Shown: in pieces, positions 22,155 through 33,026 of the stretch | Layout: every line of letters starts with the position of its first letter | How positions within the stretch are numbered: position 1 is the stretch's first letter | Source of the DNA: Knoellia locipacati | Lineage (GTDB): Bacteria > Actinomycetota > Actinomycetes > Actinomycetales > Dermatophilaceae | Assembly: GCF_007992835.1 (NCBI RefSeq) | Contig: NZ_BKBA01000008.1 | Coordinates: forward strand, 310,001-374,000 | Length of the DNA stretch: 64,000 nt | Reading direction: 5' to 3' | Program-made: the position numbers and the translations under genes | The notes under the pieces: generated by a model | What the model saw: the letters and a program-made list of their open reading frames with translations, nothing else | What the model was told of the DNA's origin: nothing | The model's database searches: none

Positions 22155-23153
22155 ATGAGCCGGTCCAGCCGCCACTCCCCGCACCGCGTCGTCGTCCTCC
22201 TGCTCGAACCGCTCGTGGGCTACGACGCGACCATCCCGTCGGCCGTCCTCGGGTCCGCGAAGGACGCGCAGGACCGGCCGCTCTACGACGTCGCGATGGC
22301 GTCGCTCGACGGCGGACCGGTCACCACGACGACCGGCTATGCCGTGCTGCCCCACGGCGACGCGTCGCTCCTCGCGCGCGCCGACACCGTCATCGTGCCC
22401 GGCACGCGCATCCCCGGCCCGCGCCTCGAGGGTGTGGTCCCCGGCGACCTCGCCGCGGCCCTCGCGCGCATCCGCACGGGCACCCGGGTGGTGTCGATCT
22501 GCACCGGCGCCTACGTCCTCGCAGCGGCCGGCCTGCTCGACGGCCGGCGGGCGACGACCCACTGGCAGCACACCGAGATGTTCCGCGAGCTCTACCCGCA
22601 GGTCGACCTCGACGAGGACGTGCTCTTCACCGACGACGGCGACGTCCTCACCTCCGCGGGGCTCTCCGCGGGCGTCGACCTCTGCCTCCACCTGGTCCGG
22701 CGCGACCACGGCGCCGCCGTCGCCAACGACGTCGCCCGCTACTGCGTCGTCCCCCCGTGGCGCGACGGGGGACAGGCGCAGTTCATCGAGCGGCCGATCC
22801 CCGTCGTCGACGACGCGTCGACCTCGGCGGTGCGAGCCTGGGCGTCGGGGCACGTCGCCGACGACCTCTCCGTGCCCGCGCTGGCTCGCCGGGCCCGCAT
22901 GAGCGAGCGCACGTTCGCCCGCCGGTTCCGCGAGGAGACGGGTCTGACGCCCGCGGCATGGGTCACCCAGCAGCGGGTGCGCCAGGCCCAGCACCTGCTC
23001 GAGACAACCGATCTCACCGTCGACGACATCGCGACACGCGCCGGCTTCGGCACGGGTGCCTCGCTGCGCAAGCACTGTGCTGCCACGCTGGGGGTCTCAC
23101 CGCAGGCCTACCGCCGCACCTTCCGCGGCGCCGTCGAGAGCAGGAGCGCATGA
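22155..23153 (+). CDS. GlxA-family transcriptional regulator
   Basis: Regulator with an N-terminal DJ-1/PfpI (class I glutamine amidotransferase-like) domain (about residues 8-175) and a C-terminal AraC-type double helix-turn-helix (about 225-315: LSVPALARRARMSERTFARRFREETG and DDIATRAGFGTGASLRKHCAATLGVSPQAYRRTF). The DJ-1 domain keeps the nucleophile elbow ICTGAYVLAAAG. I chose the ATG at 22155 (MSRSSRHSPHRVVVLLL) over an in-frame ATG 18 bases upstream because it starts closer to the domain. It overlaps the next gene and probably regulates it. Confidence 0.85.
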   Translation: MSRSSRHSPHRVVVLLLEPLVGYDATIPSAVLGSAKDAQDRPLYDVAMASLDGGPVTTTTGYAVLPHGDASLLARADTVIVPGTRIPGPRLEGVVPGDLAAALARIRTGTRVVSICTGAYVLAAAGLLDGRRATTHWQHTEMFRELYPQVDLDEDVLFTDDGDVLTSAGLSAGVDLCLHLVRRDHGAAVANDVARYCVVPPWRDGGQAQFIERPIPVVDDASTSAVRAWASGHVADDLSVPALARRARMSERTFARRFREETGLTPAAWVTQQRVRQAQHLLETTDLTVDDIATRAGFGTGASLRKHCAATLGVSPQAYRRTFRGAVESRSA

Positions 23154-24331
23154 GCCGCCGCCGCCACAAGGACGAGTCGGGCGTCGACGTCGACGCGCTC
23201 GAGAGGGCGACCGCCGGGCTGCCCGCGCCGCTCGTCACCGTCGACCTCGACGCCTTCGACGCCAACGCCGACGACCTCGCCCGACGCGCGGCCGGTCGCC
23301 CGATCCGCGTCGCGAGCAAGTCCGTGCGCTGCCGCTCCCTGCTGCGTCGCGTCCTCGACCGTCCCGGCTTCGCCGGGGTGATGGCGTATGCCGTGCCCGA
23401 GGCGGTCTGGCTCGTGCGGCACGGCTTCACGGACGTCTTCGTGGCGTACCCGAGCGTCGACGCCGACTGGATCCGGTCGGTCGCCGAGGACGAGCACCTG
23501 CGCGACGAGATCACGCTCGCCGTCGACAGCGTCGAGCACGTGCGCCTGCTCACCGACCTGCTCGGCGTCGGCAGCGGCGTGCGCGTCGCCCTCGACGTCG
23601 ACTGCTCGCTGCGCGTCGGGCGCCTGCACCTCGGCGTGCGACGCTCGCCGTTGCGCACGCCGGCCGACGCGCTGGTGGTGACATGCGCTTCCCTCGACGC
23701 CGGGCTCCGGGTCGTGGGCCTGATGTTCTACGACGCCCAGGTCGCCGGGCTCCCCGACAAGGGGCCGCACCTCTCGACCCTCAAGAAGCGCAGCCTCGCC
23801 GACCTCGCCGAGCGCCGGGCGCCCCTCGTCGAGGCGGTGCGGGCCCTCACCGACCTCGACTTCGTCAACGGGGGCGGCACCGGCAGCCTCGGCCGCCTCG
23901 CCGCCGCCGACACCCTCACCGAGTTCGCGGCCGGCTCGGGGCTCTACGGCCCGACGCTCTTCGACGCCTACGACGACTTCACCCCGCGACCCGCCATGAC
24001 CTACGCCCTGCCCGTAGTGCGCCGGCCCGGGAAGGGGATCGTCACGGCATACAGCGGGGGTTACGTCGCGAGCGGCGAGCCCGGGTGGTCGCGCGTCCCG
24101 AGCCCCGTCAGCCGCGCGCTGACGCTCATCCGGAGCGAGGCGGCCGGCGAGGTCCAGACCCCGCTGCGGGGCAGCGCCGCCGACCGGATGGCCCCCGGCG
24201 ACCGGGTCTGGATGCGCGGGGCCAAGGCGGGCGAGCTGCTCGAGCGGTTCGACCACGTGCACCTCGTGCAGCAGGGACGGCTCGTCGAGACCGTGCCGAG
24301 CTATCGCGGAGAAGGGCAGAACTTCGGATGA
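23150..24331 (+). CDS. PLP-dependent amino acid deaminase/aldolase (alanine racemase fold)
   Basis: 393-aa enzyme with an alanine-racemase-type TIM barrel. TPLVTVDLDAFDANADDLARRA-like sequence followed by IRVASKSVRCRSLLR carries the expected PLP lysine (VASKS). It groups by eye with proteins called amino acid deaminase/aldolase or D-threonine aldolase-like rather than true alanine racemases. The substrate is unknown. It overlaps the GlxA regulator upstream and the lactone oxidase downstream by four bases each, so the three form one operon and may act in one catabolic route. Confidence 0.75.
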   Translation: MSRRRHKDESGVDVDALERATAGLPAPLVTVDLDAFDANADDLARRAAGRPIRVASKSVRCRSLLRRVLDRPGFAGVMAYAVPEAVWLVRHGFTDVFVAYPSVDADWIRSVAEDEHLRDEITLAVDSVEHVRLLTDLLGVGSGVRVALDVDCSLRVGRLHLGVRRSPLRTPADALVVTCASLDAGLRVVGLMFYDAQVAGLPDKGPHLSTLKKRSLADLAERRAPLVEAVRALTDLDFVNGGGTGSLGRLAAADTLTEFAAGSGLYGPTLFDAYDDFTPRPAMTYALPVVRRPGKGIVTAYSGGYVASGEPGWSRVPSPVSRALTLIRSEAAGEVQTPLRGSAADRMAPGDRVWMRGAKAGELLERFDHVHLVQQGRLVETVPSYRGEGQNFG

Positions 24332-25638
24332 GCGCGACGCCGAGCTGGAGCAACTGGGCCGGCAACGTCACGGCCTCACCGGCGCGGCTCGTCGAGCCGA
24401 GGTCGGTCGAGGACGTCGTCACCGCCGTCAAGCAGGCGGGCGAGCGCGGCCAGCGGGTGCGCGTCGTCGGTGCCGGGCACTCGTTCACACCGCTCGTCGC
24501 CACCGACGGGACGCTGCTGCGCCTCACCGCGCTGAGCGGGATCGTCGACGTCGACCTGGCCCGGCAGCGGGTGCGGGTCGCCGCCGGCACCCCGCTGCAC
24601 GTCCTCAACCCGCTGCTCGACGGTCTCGGTCTCGCGCTGCCCAACCTCGGCGACATCGACCGGCAGAGCATCGCCGGGGCCATCGCGACGGGCACCCACG
24701 GCACGGGGGTCCGGCATCAGGGGATCGCCGCCGCCGTCACCGGGCTGACTCTCGTGCTCGCCGACGGGTCGGTCGTCTCAGTGGACGACTCGCACGACCC
24801 GGACCTGTTCCGGGCGGCGACGGTCGGGCTCGGGGCGTTCGGTGTCGTCGTCGAGGTCGAGCTCCAGTGCGTGCCTGCGTTCCGGCTGCGCGCGCTCGAG
24901 TCACCGGGCCGGCTCGACGAGGTCGTGGAGGGCTACGAAAGTCTCATCGCCGAGCACGACCACGTCGACTTCCACTGGTTCCCGCACACCGACCGCGTCC
25001 TCCTCAAGCGCAACTCACGCGTCGACCATTCCGATCCCGGACGGCCGCAGCCCCGGTGGCGCGAGTGGCTCGACGAGGACCTGCTGAGCAACACCGTCTT
25101 CGAGGGCCTCAACCGGGCCGCCGCCGCGCGACCGGCGATCGTCCCTCGGCTCAACCAGGTGAGCGCCCGCGTGCTCGGCGCCAAGGAGTACACCGACACC
25201 TCGTGGCGCGTCTTCTGCACCTCGCGTGACGTGCGCTTCCGCGAGTCGGAGTATGCCGTCCCGCGCGCCTCCCTGCCCGCCGTCATCGCCGAGCTCCGCG
25301 AGTGGATCGACGGCCACGACGTGTCGCTGCCCTTCCCCGTCGAGGTGCGCTCGACGGGAGCCGACGACGTGTGGCTGTCGACGGCATACGAGCGGGAGAA
25401 CGCCTACGTCGCGGTCCACCAGTATCACCGGATGGACGACGGCGGAGTGTTCGCTGCCTTCGAGGCGATGGTGCGCGAGCACGCCGGGCGTCCGCACTGG
25501 GGCAAGCTGCACACGCTCGGGGCGCAGGAGCTGGCCCGCCACTACCCGAGGTTCGCGGAGGTGCAGCTGGTGCGCAACCGGGTCGACCCCGAGCGCCGGT
25601 TCGGCAACGCGCACCTCAGCCACGTGCTGGGTCCCTGA
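24328..25638 (+). CDS. D-arabinono-1,4-lactone oxidase family FAD enzyme
   Basis: 436 aa. The N-terminal FAD-binding domain (PCMH/VAO type) shows VRVVGAGHSFTPLVATDG and DIDRQSIAGAIATGTHGTG; the C-terminal aldonolactone-oxidase domain ends with LHTLGAQELARHYPRFAEVQLVRNRVDPERRFGN. Family members oxidise sugar lactones such as D-arabinono- or L-gulono-lactone. The linkage to an amino acid deaminase-like gene is unusual, and the true substrate may differ. Its ATG overlaps the previous stop. Confidence 0.85.
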   Translation: MSATPSWSNWAGNVTASPARLVEPRSVEDVVTAVKQAGERGQRVRVVGAGHSFTPLVATDGTLLRLTALSGIVDVDLARQRVRVAAGTPLHVLNPLLDGLGLALPNLGDIDRQSIAGAIATGTHGTGVRHQGIAAAVTGLTLVLADGSVVSVDDSHDPDLFRAATVGLGAFGVVVEVELQCVPAFRLRALESPGRLDEVVEGYESLIAEHDHVDFHWFPHTDRVLLKRNSRVDHSDPGRPQPRWREWLDEDLLSNTVFEGLNRAAAARPAIVPRLNQVSARVLGAKEYTDTSWRVFCTSRDVRFRESEYAVPRASLPAVIAELREWIDGHDVSLPFPVEVRSTGADDVWLSTAYERENAYVAVHQYHRMDDGGVFAAFEAMVREHAGRPHWGKLHTLGAQELARHYPRFAEVQLVRNRVDPERRFGNAHLSHVLGP

Positions 25639-25646
25639 CGCCGCTG

Positions 25647-25719
25647 TGCACTGCTGCGCTGGGGTGCAGCAGTGCACTGCCAGACTGTGCGCTGCTGCGC
25701 TGGGGTGCAGCAGTGCACA
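25647..25719. terminator. Two tandem hairpins between convergent genes
   Basis: Two direct copies of one hairpin. Arms TGCACTGCTGC / GCAGCAGTGCA (25647-25657, 25666-25676) and TGTGCGCTGCTGC / GCAGCAGTGCACA (25686-25698, 25707-25719) both surround the same loop GCTGGGGT. They lie between the lactone oxidase and rarD, which converge, so they are probably a bidirectional terminator that has been duplicated. Confidence 0.6.
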
Positions 25720-25765
25720 GCGCCGAGAGACCAAGCCAGCAGGCCAGCAGGTCGGCGGTCGGCGC

Positions 25766-26716
25766 TCAGGGGCAGGGGTCGGGCTCGAGGGCGGCGAGGC
25801 GGGTGCGCCGGTTGCTGCGCGCCTGGCGCAGCGAGTCGATCGACAGCAGCACCAGCGCCACCCAGACGATCGCGAAGCCGACCCACAGCGCGCCGGACAC
25901 GTGCTCACCGAGCACCAGCACGCCGATGAGCAGCTGCAGCATGGGCGTGAGGAACTGGATGAGCCCGATCGTCACCAGCGGGATGCGACGCGCCGCCGCG
26001 GCGAAGAACAGCAGCGGGATCGCCGTGACGACACCGGCCGCCACGAGCAGACCCGTGTGCCACCCACCGTGCGAGCCGAACGTCGTCGAGCCCTGCGCCG
26101 ACAGCCAGACGAGCACGCCGACCGCGACGGGCGCGAGCACCATCGTCTCGACGGTGAGCGAGTGCATCGCGTCGAGCGTGGCGCCGACCTTCTTCTTGAC
26201 GAGCCCGTAGAACGCGAACGAGAACGCGAGCGACACCGCGATCCACGGGAACTCGCCGCCGGCCACCGTGAGGTAGACGGCCGCCACCGCACCCACCGTC
26301 ACCGCTGCCCACTGCAGCGGTCGCAGCCGCTCGCGAAGCACGAGCACCCCCAGCGCGACCGTGACGATGGGGTTGAGGAAGTAGCCGAGCGCCGCGGCAT
26401 ACGTGCGTCCGGTGATGACCGCCAGCACGTAGATGACCCAGTTCGCCGCGATGAGCAGCGCCGCGATCGTCAGCCCCCCGAGGAGGCGGGGTCGCGCGGC
26501 CACCGTCCGCAGCCACCCGAAGTCGCGCCGCACGAGCAGTACGACCGCGCAGAACGCCAGCGTCCACAGGATCCGGTGCGCGAGGATCTCGAACGCGCCC
26601 GACGGCTTGAGGGCGTGGAAGTAGAGCGGGAAGAGTCCCCAGATGCCGTAGGCGAGGAAGGCGTATGCCGTCCCCCGCCTCAGCTCTGCGTCGTCACCCG
26701 CGAGGGGTGCGCTCAC
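25766..26716 (-). CDS. rarD: RarD-type EamA family transporter
   Basis: Membrane protein of the drug/metabolite transporter superfamily, 316 aa from the chosen start, with ten predicted helices in two EamA repeats. It begins RRGTAYAFLAYGIWGLFPLYFHAL, which is characteristic of RarD; E. coli RarD is 296 aa. I chose GTG at 26716 because the open frame upstream runs into the 3' end of korB and encodes a low-complexity repeat derived from the 18-bp tandem repeats. The substrate is unknown. Confidence 0.8.
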   Translation of the reverse strand: MSAPLAGDDAELRRGTAYAFLAYGIWGLFPLYFHALKPSGAFEILAHRILWTLAFCAVVLLVRRDFGWLRTVAARPRLLGGLTIAALLIAANWVIYVLAVITGRTYAAALGYFLNPIVTVALGVLVLRERLRPLQWAAVTVGAVAAVYLTVAGGEFPWIAVSLAFSFAFYGLVKKKVGATLDAMHSLTVETMVLAPVAVGVLVWLSAQGSTTFGSHGGWHTGLLVAAGVVTAIPLLFFAAAARRIPLVTIGLIQFLTPMLQLLIGVLVLGEHVSGALWVGFAIVWVALVLLSIDSLRQARSNRRTRLAALEPDPCP

Positions 26717-26722
26717 GCCCCG

Positions 26723-26776
26723 GTCACCCGAGGGTCCAGCGTCACCCGAACGTCCAGCGTCACCCGACGGTCCAGG
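26723..26776. repeat. Three tandem 18-bp repeats at the korB end
   Basis: Three adjacent copies of GTCACCCGANNGTCCAGS (26723-26740, 26741-26758, 26759-26776). The third copy contains the korB stop codon and its last codons on the minus strand; the other two lie in the short gap before rarD. This looks like a slippage expansion of the gene's 3' end. Confidence 0.75.
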
Positions 26777-27868
26777 TGTCGCGACCACGCAGCAGGGCGG
26801 CGAGGTCGTCGTCGGTCGCGGGGCCACCGGCGGTGTCGACGGCCGCCCGGACCTGGGCGCGCACACCGTCGTCGTAGGTCGGGCGCGAGACCGAGCGGAA
26901 GATGCCCATGGGGACGTGCGTCATCTCGGGGGTGTTGAGCCGCGAGAGCGCGAACGCCTGGCTCGGGTCCTCGGCGCCGGCGTCGTGGACGACGACCTCG
27001 GCACCCTCCGGGAGCGAGTCCGCAGCGACGAACTCCTGGCGACCTCCCGGCATACGGACGAGGGTCTTGCGGTCGTCCTCGGGACCGACCTGCACCGGCT
27101 CGCCGTCGAGGAGGTGCACGATGCGCGCCTCCTGCTGCGTGCGGTCCTTGATGAGCTCGAACGCGCCGTCGTTGAAGATCGGGCAGTTCTGGTAGATCTC
27201 GACGAGCGAGGTGCCGCGGTGCTCGGCGGCGGCGCGCAGGATCGCGGTGAGGTGCTTGCGGTCGCTGTCCATGGTGCGCGCGACGAACGTCGCCTCGGCA
27301 CCGAGCGCGAGCGACACCGGGTTGAACGGCTGGTCCACCGACCCGAGCGGCGAGGACTTCGTCACTTGGCCGACGCGCGACGTGGGGGAGTACTGGCCCT
27401 TGGTCAGTCCGTAGATCTCGTTGTTGAACAGCAGGATCGTCATGTTGACGTTGCGGCGCAGCGCGTGGATGAGGTGGTTGCCACCGATCGACAGCGCGTC
27501 GCCGTCACCGGTGACGACCCAGACGTTCTGGTCGGGCCGCGAGGTCGCCAGACCGGTGGCGATCGCCGGCGCGCGCCCGTGGATCGAGTGCATGCCGTAG
27601 GTGTCGAGGTAGTACGGGAAGCGCGAGGAGCAGCCGATGCCCGAGACGAAGGTGATGTTCTCGCGCTTGAGCCCCAGCTCGGGCAGGAACGACTGGACCG
27701 CGGCGAGGATGGCGTAGTCGCCGCACCCGGGGCACCAGCGCACCTCCTGGTCGGAGGTGAACTCCTTCTTGGTCTGTGCGGGTGCGTCCGGGGCCAGCAG
27801 GGGTATGCCGGCCAGCCCGCTCGGGCGCGCGGCCGCGCCGTTGCTCGTGGTCGGGTGGTCGATGGTGG

Positions 27869-27872
<4 letters not shown>
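26760..27872 (-). CDS. korB: 2-oxoglutarate:ferredoxin oxidoreductase, beta subunit
   Basis: 370 aa TPP-binding beta subunit. The [4Fe-4S]/TPP region RWCPGCGDYAIL starts near residue 47, followed by FVSGIGCSSRFPYYL, and the TPP/Mg motif GDGDALSIGGNH-(N)-NNEIYGLTKGQ. It decarboxylates 2-oxoglutarate together with KorA and reduces ferredoxin. The GTG start at 27872 has GAGGAG upstream and overlaps the korA stop (GTGA). The C-terminal end of the protein is altered by tandem repeats. Confidence 0.93.
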
Positions 27873-29737
<1,865 letters not shown>

Positions 29738-29931
29738 GAACACCTGACTCGAGAGACGTCGGTCGGGACGCGTGCGTCGTGTCCCGACGTGGTGTCCCCA
29801 TCGTACGACCGAGGTAAGGCAAGGCTATGGAGGTGTCCATGCACGCCCCGTTGCCGGGGAGCTCTCCCCATTGCCCGGGCAGGGGAGGGCTGACAGGCTG
29901 GCGCCGGGGACACACACGACGGGGGGTGCAG

Positions 29932-30231
29932 ATGGCGTACGAGGTCGAGATCAAGGACCTGCGCGACTCGGCGAAGGCTGCTCGGACGGCTGCCACCGAG
30001 GTCGCGCGCCAGACGCCGGGCAGCCACCTCACCGGCGCGGGCACCGGCATGCCCGGCGCCGCCAGCATCGCGGTCATGGCGCGGGTGAGCTCGGGGTGGA
30101 CCACCGAGCTGTCCGACTGGGCCAAGGCGGCTCGCGGCTACGGAAGCACGTTGGACACCAACGCCGACCAGTACGAGCTCGACGACGAGGCCGCCCGTGA
30201 CGCGTTCGGGCCCCTCGGCCAGGGGCGGTGA
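29932..30231 (+). CDS. WXG100/EspC-like small protein
   Basis: 99 aa, starting MAYEVEIKDLRDSAKAARTAATEVARQ, largely helical with a Gly/Ala-rich middle, one central tryptophan and the C-terminal YGSTLDTNADQYELDDEAARDAFG. Size, helical pattern and partner gene suggest the ESX/type VII EspC- or WXG100-like families, but the match is by pattern only. The ATG follows GGGGGG at 29921. The stop is three bases before the DUF1023 hydrolase, so they are translationally linked. No type VII secretion ATPase is in the window. Confidence 0.65.
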   Translation: MAYEVEIKDLRDSAKAARTAATEVARQTPGSHLTGAGTGMPGAASIAVMARVSSGWTTELSDWAKAARGYGSTLDTNADQYELDDEAARDAFGPLGQGR

Positions 30232-30234
30232 CGA

Positions 30235-31962
30235 GTGCCCCTGACCTGGTCCGACATCACGGCGTGGAGGCACGAGCCACTCGCCACCGCCGAGCGCGAG
30301 CTGCGCACCACGCGACGCGACCTGCTCGACCTCGCCGACGAGCTGGCGACGATGGGCCTTCCCAGGAACTGGACCGGCGACGCCGCCGAGACCTCAGGCA
30401 CCCGTCTCGGCACGGTCGCCGACGACCTCCGCGACGTCGTCGCGGAGGTGTCCGCGGCATACACCGCGGTCTGTGACGCGGCGGACGGTGTCCTCGGCGT
30501 CGTGGGTGCCGTGGACCAGGCGAAGGAGTACGCCCGCCTCAGCTCCCTGACGATCAGCGCCTCCGGTGTGGTCACGACCAACGAGCTCCTCGTATGCCGT
30601 GTCGACGACACCGAGGAGGACGTCGAGGCCCGCCGTGCCCGGCAGGCCCAGGTCGACGAGTGCGTCACCCGGATCTCCGAGGCCCTGCGCAAGGCCGCGG
30701 ACGTGGACGCGGACCTCTCCGCCGTCCTCACGAGCATCGAGCGGGGCCGGATCGACGGTGGCAAGGGCACGCTCGCGCAGGCCTCGGCGATCGGCGAGGT
30801 GGAGGGCGACCTCAGCGTGCTCGAGCCGCCGCAGGGCGGCTCCCCGACCCAGAACGCCGCGTGGTGGGCGACGCTCTCGCCGGACGAGCGCGCCCTCGTC
30901 ATCGCCCTGCACCCCGGGTGGATCGGCAATCGCGACGGCATCGACGCCACGTCGCGGGACCTGGCCAACCGCAACCTCCTCGACACGCGCCGCACCCACG
31001 TCACGTCGAGGCTCGCCGAGCTCGAGGCCGGCTTCGTGAGGGCCGACGGCACCCTCGACCCGGTCTTCTACCAGGACCACATCGACGAGTACACCGACCT
31101 CAAGGAGGAGCAGGGAGCGATCGCCACACTCGACGAGATGCTCGCGCGTCCCGGTGAGCACCAGCTCATCGGTGTGGACTTCACGACGCCTCGCACGCAG
31201 GCGATCGTCGCCAACGGCAACGTCGACACCGCCGATCACGTCGCCGTCTTCACTCCCGGGCTGACCTCCACCGTCGAGGGCATGGGCGGCTACGACTCCT
31301 CCATGGCTCAGCTGAGGCTCCGCACCGAGGAGGAGCTGTTCAACCGCGGAGAGTCGGGGACGGTCGCGACGGTGACGTGGCTCGACTACCAGGCGCCGCA
31401 GTGGGGCACGACGTTCGCCGGTGACTCCGTGGCCCTCTCGGGGTCCGCCGAGGACGGCGGCCGTGACCTCGCGGCGTACTTCACCGGCCTCAACGCCTCC
31501 CGGCTGGAGGACCCCGACCTCACCGCGCTCGGCCACTCCTACGGTTCGACGACGACGGGCTACTCGCTCCAGCACGAGGGCACGGGTGTCGACCGCGCCG
31601 TCTTCTTCGGCTCCCCGGGGCTGGGGACGAGCGACCTCGGTGACCTGCACCTGCCCGAGGGGAACGCCTACTACGCGGAGGCCAAGTGGGACCCGGTCGG
31701 CGACCTCGGCCGGTTCGGCAGCGACCCCACCGGTCTCGACGGGATGAACCACCTCGAGACCGGCGACGGCCAGTCCGCGGACGGACGCTCCTGGCACGGT
31801 GTCACGGGCCACTCCGACTACCTCCAGGACGGCTCGACGAGCCAGTACTCGATGGCGCAGGTCGTGGGCGGCCACCCGGACGACGTCATCGAGGGCCACA
31901 ATGTGGGCTTCTGGACCGACCCGCTCGACGCCCAGCCGTGGTGGCCGGGGTTCCTCAAGTGA
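30235..31962 (+). CDS. DUF1023 alpha/beta hydrolase with helical N terminus
   Basis: 575 aa. Residues 1-200 are helical and WXG100-like (RELRTTRRDLLDLADELATMG...NWTGDAAE). The C-terminal part is a DUF1023 alpha/beta hydrolase with the nucleophile elbow GHSYGS (Ser about 435) and a later HSDYL near residue 528 that probably holds the catalytic His. Proteins of this shape are common in actinobacteria and are suspected substrates of type VII or related export. GTG start at 30235, preceded by GGGGCGG. The function is unproven. Confidence 0.75.
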   Translation: MPLTWSDITAWRHEPLATAERELRTTRRDLLDLADELATMGLPRNWTGDAAETSGTRLGTVADDLRDVVAEVSAAYTAVCDAADGVLGVVGAVDQAKEYARLSSLTISASGVVTTNELLVCRVDDTEEDVEARRARQAQVDECVTRISEALRKAADVDADLSAVLTSIERGRIDGGKGTLAQASAIGEVEGDLSVLEPPQGGSPTQNAAWWATLSPDERALVIALHPGWIGNRDGIDATSRDLANRNLLDTRRTHVTSRLAELEAGFVRADGTLDPVFYQDHIDEYTDLKEEQGAIATLDEMLARPGEHQLIGVDFTTPRTQAIVANGNVDTADHVAVFTPGLTSTVEGMGGYDSSMAQLRLRTEEELFNRGESGTVATVTWLDYQAPQWGTTFAGDSVALSGSAEDGGRDLAAYFTGLNASRLEDPDLTALGHSYGSTTTGYSLQHEGTGVDRAVFFGSPGLGTSDLGDLHLPEGNAYYAEAKWDPVGDLGRFGSDPTGLDGMNHLETGDGQSADGRSWHGVTGHSDYLQDGSTSQYSMAQVVGGHPDDVIEGHNVGFWTDPLDAQPWWPGFLK

Positions 31963-31976
31963 AAGGCGACGACCCG

Positions 31977-32555
31977 ATGACCGGCCATCGCCGCACTCCG
32001 ACCGACCGACGACGCCCCGGGGCACGGGTCGCGACGAGGGCAGTCGTGGTCGTCGCCGCCGTCCTGGCCCTGCTTCCCGGGTGCACCGGGGGAGCCGGCG
32101 ACACCCCCAAGACAGGAGACCCAGTGGACGCACGACAGCAGCTCGACTCGCGTCGCAGCGAGGCCGAGGCCAAACGAGACAACCTCGCCCTCCTCACCGA
32201 GGTCCGTGAGGCCCTGAGCCAGGTCAATCCAGCTCTGAAGTGGCGCACCCCCGAGCCCGCCGTCGACTCCGGCTCCCTGTGCAAGGAGCCCTTCGACGCG
32301 GTCGACGGCGCCGGGACGCTCAACCTCACCGCCGGTGGAGCGTTCGGTGCGATCCCCGACGCCGACTGGCCGCGCGCGTGGGCGGCGGTCAAGGAGGTCG
32401 CGGCCAAGCGTGGCTACGGCGACGAGCACACCCTCAAGGACGAGCCGGGTGCCCACCAGATGTCGGTCTACGACAAGGACGGTTCCGAGCTGTCGGTCGG
32501 CACGAACGTCAACACCGTGGCGACGATCTACGGAGCCTGCTACCTCACCAAGTGA
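31977..32555 (+). CDS. Putative lipoprotein linked to DUF1023 hydrolase
   Basis: 192 aa. A twin-arginine-like basic start and hydrophobic stretch (VVVVAAVLALLPGC) ends in a lipobox LPGC, giving a lipid-anchored cysteine near residue 41. The mature part has two further cysteines (LCKEPF and GACYL) that could pair. It is the third gene of the WXG100-like/DUF1023 operon. I chose ATG 31977, which has AAGG upstream; GTG 31959, overlapping the previous stop, is possible. It may be a partner, inhibitor or sensor of the hydrolase (inference only). Confidence 0.6.
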   Translation: MTGHRRTPTDRRRPGARVATRAVVVVAAVLALLPGCTGGAGDTPKTGDPVDARQQLDSRRSEAEAKRDNLALLTEVREALSQVNPALKWRTPEPAVDSGSLCKEPFDAVDGAGTLNLTAGGAFGAIPDADWPRAWAAVKEVAAKRGYGDEHTLKDEPGAHQMSVYDKDGSELSVGTNVNTVATIYGACYLTK

Positions 32556-32606
32556 GGCACCGCGACAGCCCGACTAGGTCTACGCAGGCATGCGCCGGGC
32601 ACGGGA

Positions 32607-32646
32607 AGGCGTGGCGCCCCCCCGGGATTCGGGTGACGCCACGCCT
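32607..32646. terminator. Terminator between convergent genes
   Basis: Perfect 10-bp arms AGGCGTGGCG (32607-32616) and CGCCACGCCT (32637-32646) with a 20-base loop, between the lipoprotein gene and the convergent small secreted protein gene. Probably a bidirectional terminator. Confidence 0.65.
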
Positions 32647-32660
32647 CGTCAAGGTCTGGG

Positions 32661-33026
32661 TCAGGCCGGGCGGTGCCCCGACGCGTGCGGGTGACGGTGC
32701 CGCGTCGTGACGAGGGCCGCGCCCGCGAGCGCTGCCGCGCCGAGCACGACGACGCCGAGCTGTCCCGGCTCGAGACCGAGCAGGCCTCCCTCGACGTGGA
32801 GGTCGGGGATCGAGGCCGGAGCGCTGCGGGGGACCGTGGTGGTGCCGGCGCCCTGGCAGGCGGCCCGGTCCTCGGGGACGACGTTGCGGCAGGAGGCCGA
32901 CGAGGTGGTGCCGGGGAGGGCGTCCCCGGGGCCGATGTCCTTGGCCGACGTGGGGCCGGCGAGGAGGAGCAGGCCGAGCAGCGATCCTCCGACAGCTGCG
33001 GTGCCCCGTGCGAGGTGAGTGTTCAC
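32661..33026 (-). CDS. Small secreted protein with C-terminal membrane anchor
   Basis: 121 aa. Signal peptide at 1-28 (cleavage likely after AGPTSA), a short Cys/Pro/Thr-rich middle with two cysteines (ASCRNVV, AACQGAG), a hydrophobic helix about residues 83-106, and a His/Arg-rich cytoplasmic tail. The layout resembles LPxTG wall proteins but there is no proper sorting motif before the helix. GTG at 33026 is chosen because GGAAGG lies seven bases upstream. It diverges from the LuxR-type regulator, with a perfect palindrome between them. Function unknown. Confidence 0.65.
   Translation of the reverse strand: MNTHLARGTAAVGGSLLGLLLLAGPTSAKDIGPGDALPGTTSSASCRNVVPEDRAACQGAGTTTVPRSAPASIPDLHVEGGLLGLEPGQLGVVVLGAAALAGAALVTTRHRHPHASGHRPA

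Noticed and set aside
25647-25719. CRISPR array
   Set aside because: Only two repeat units, self-complementary, with no unique spacers and no cas genes.
32661-33026. Sortase-anchored wall protein
   Set aside because: The only LPxTG-like string (LPGTT) is near the N terminus, not before the C-terminal helix.
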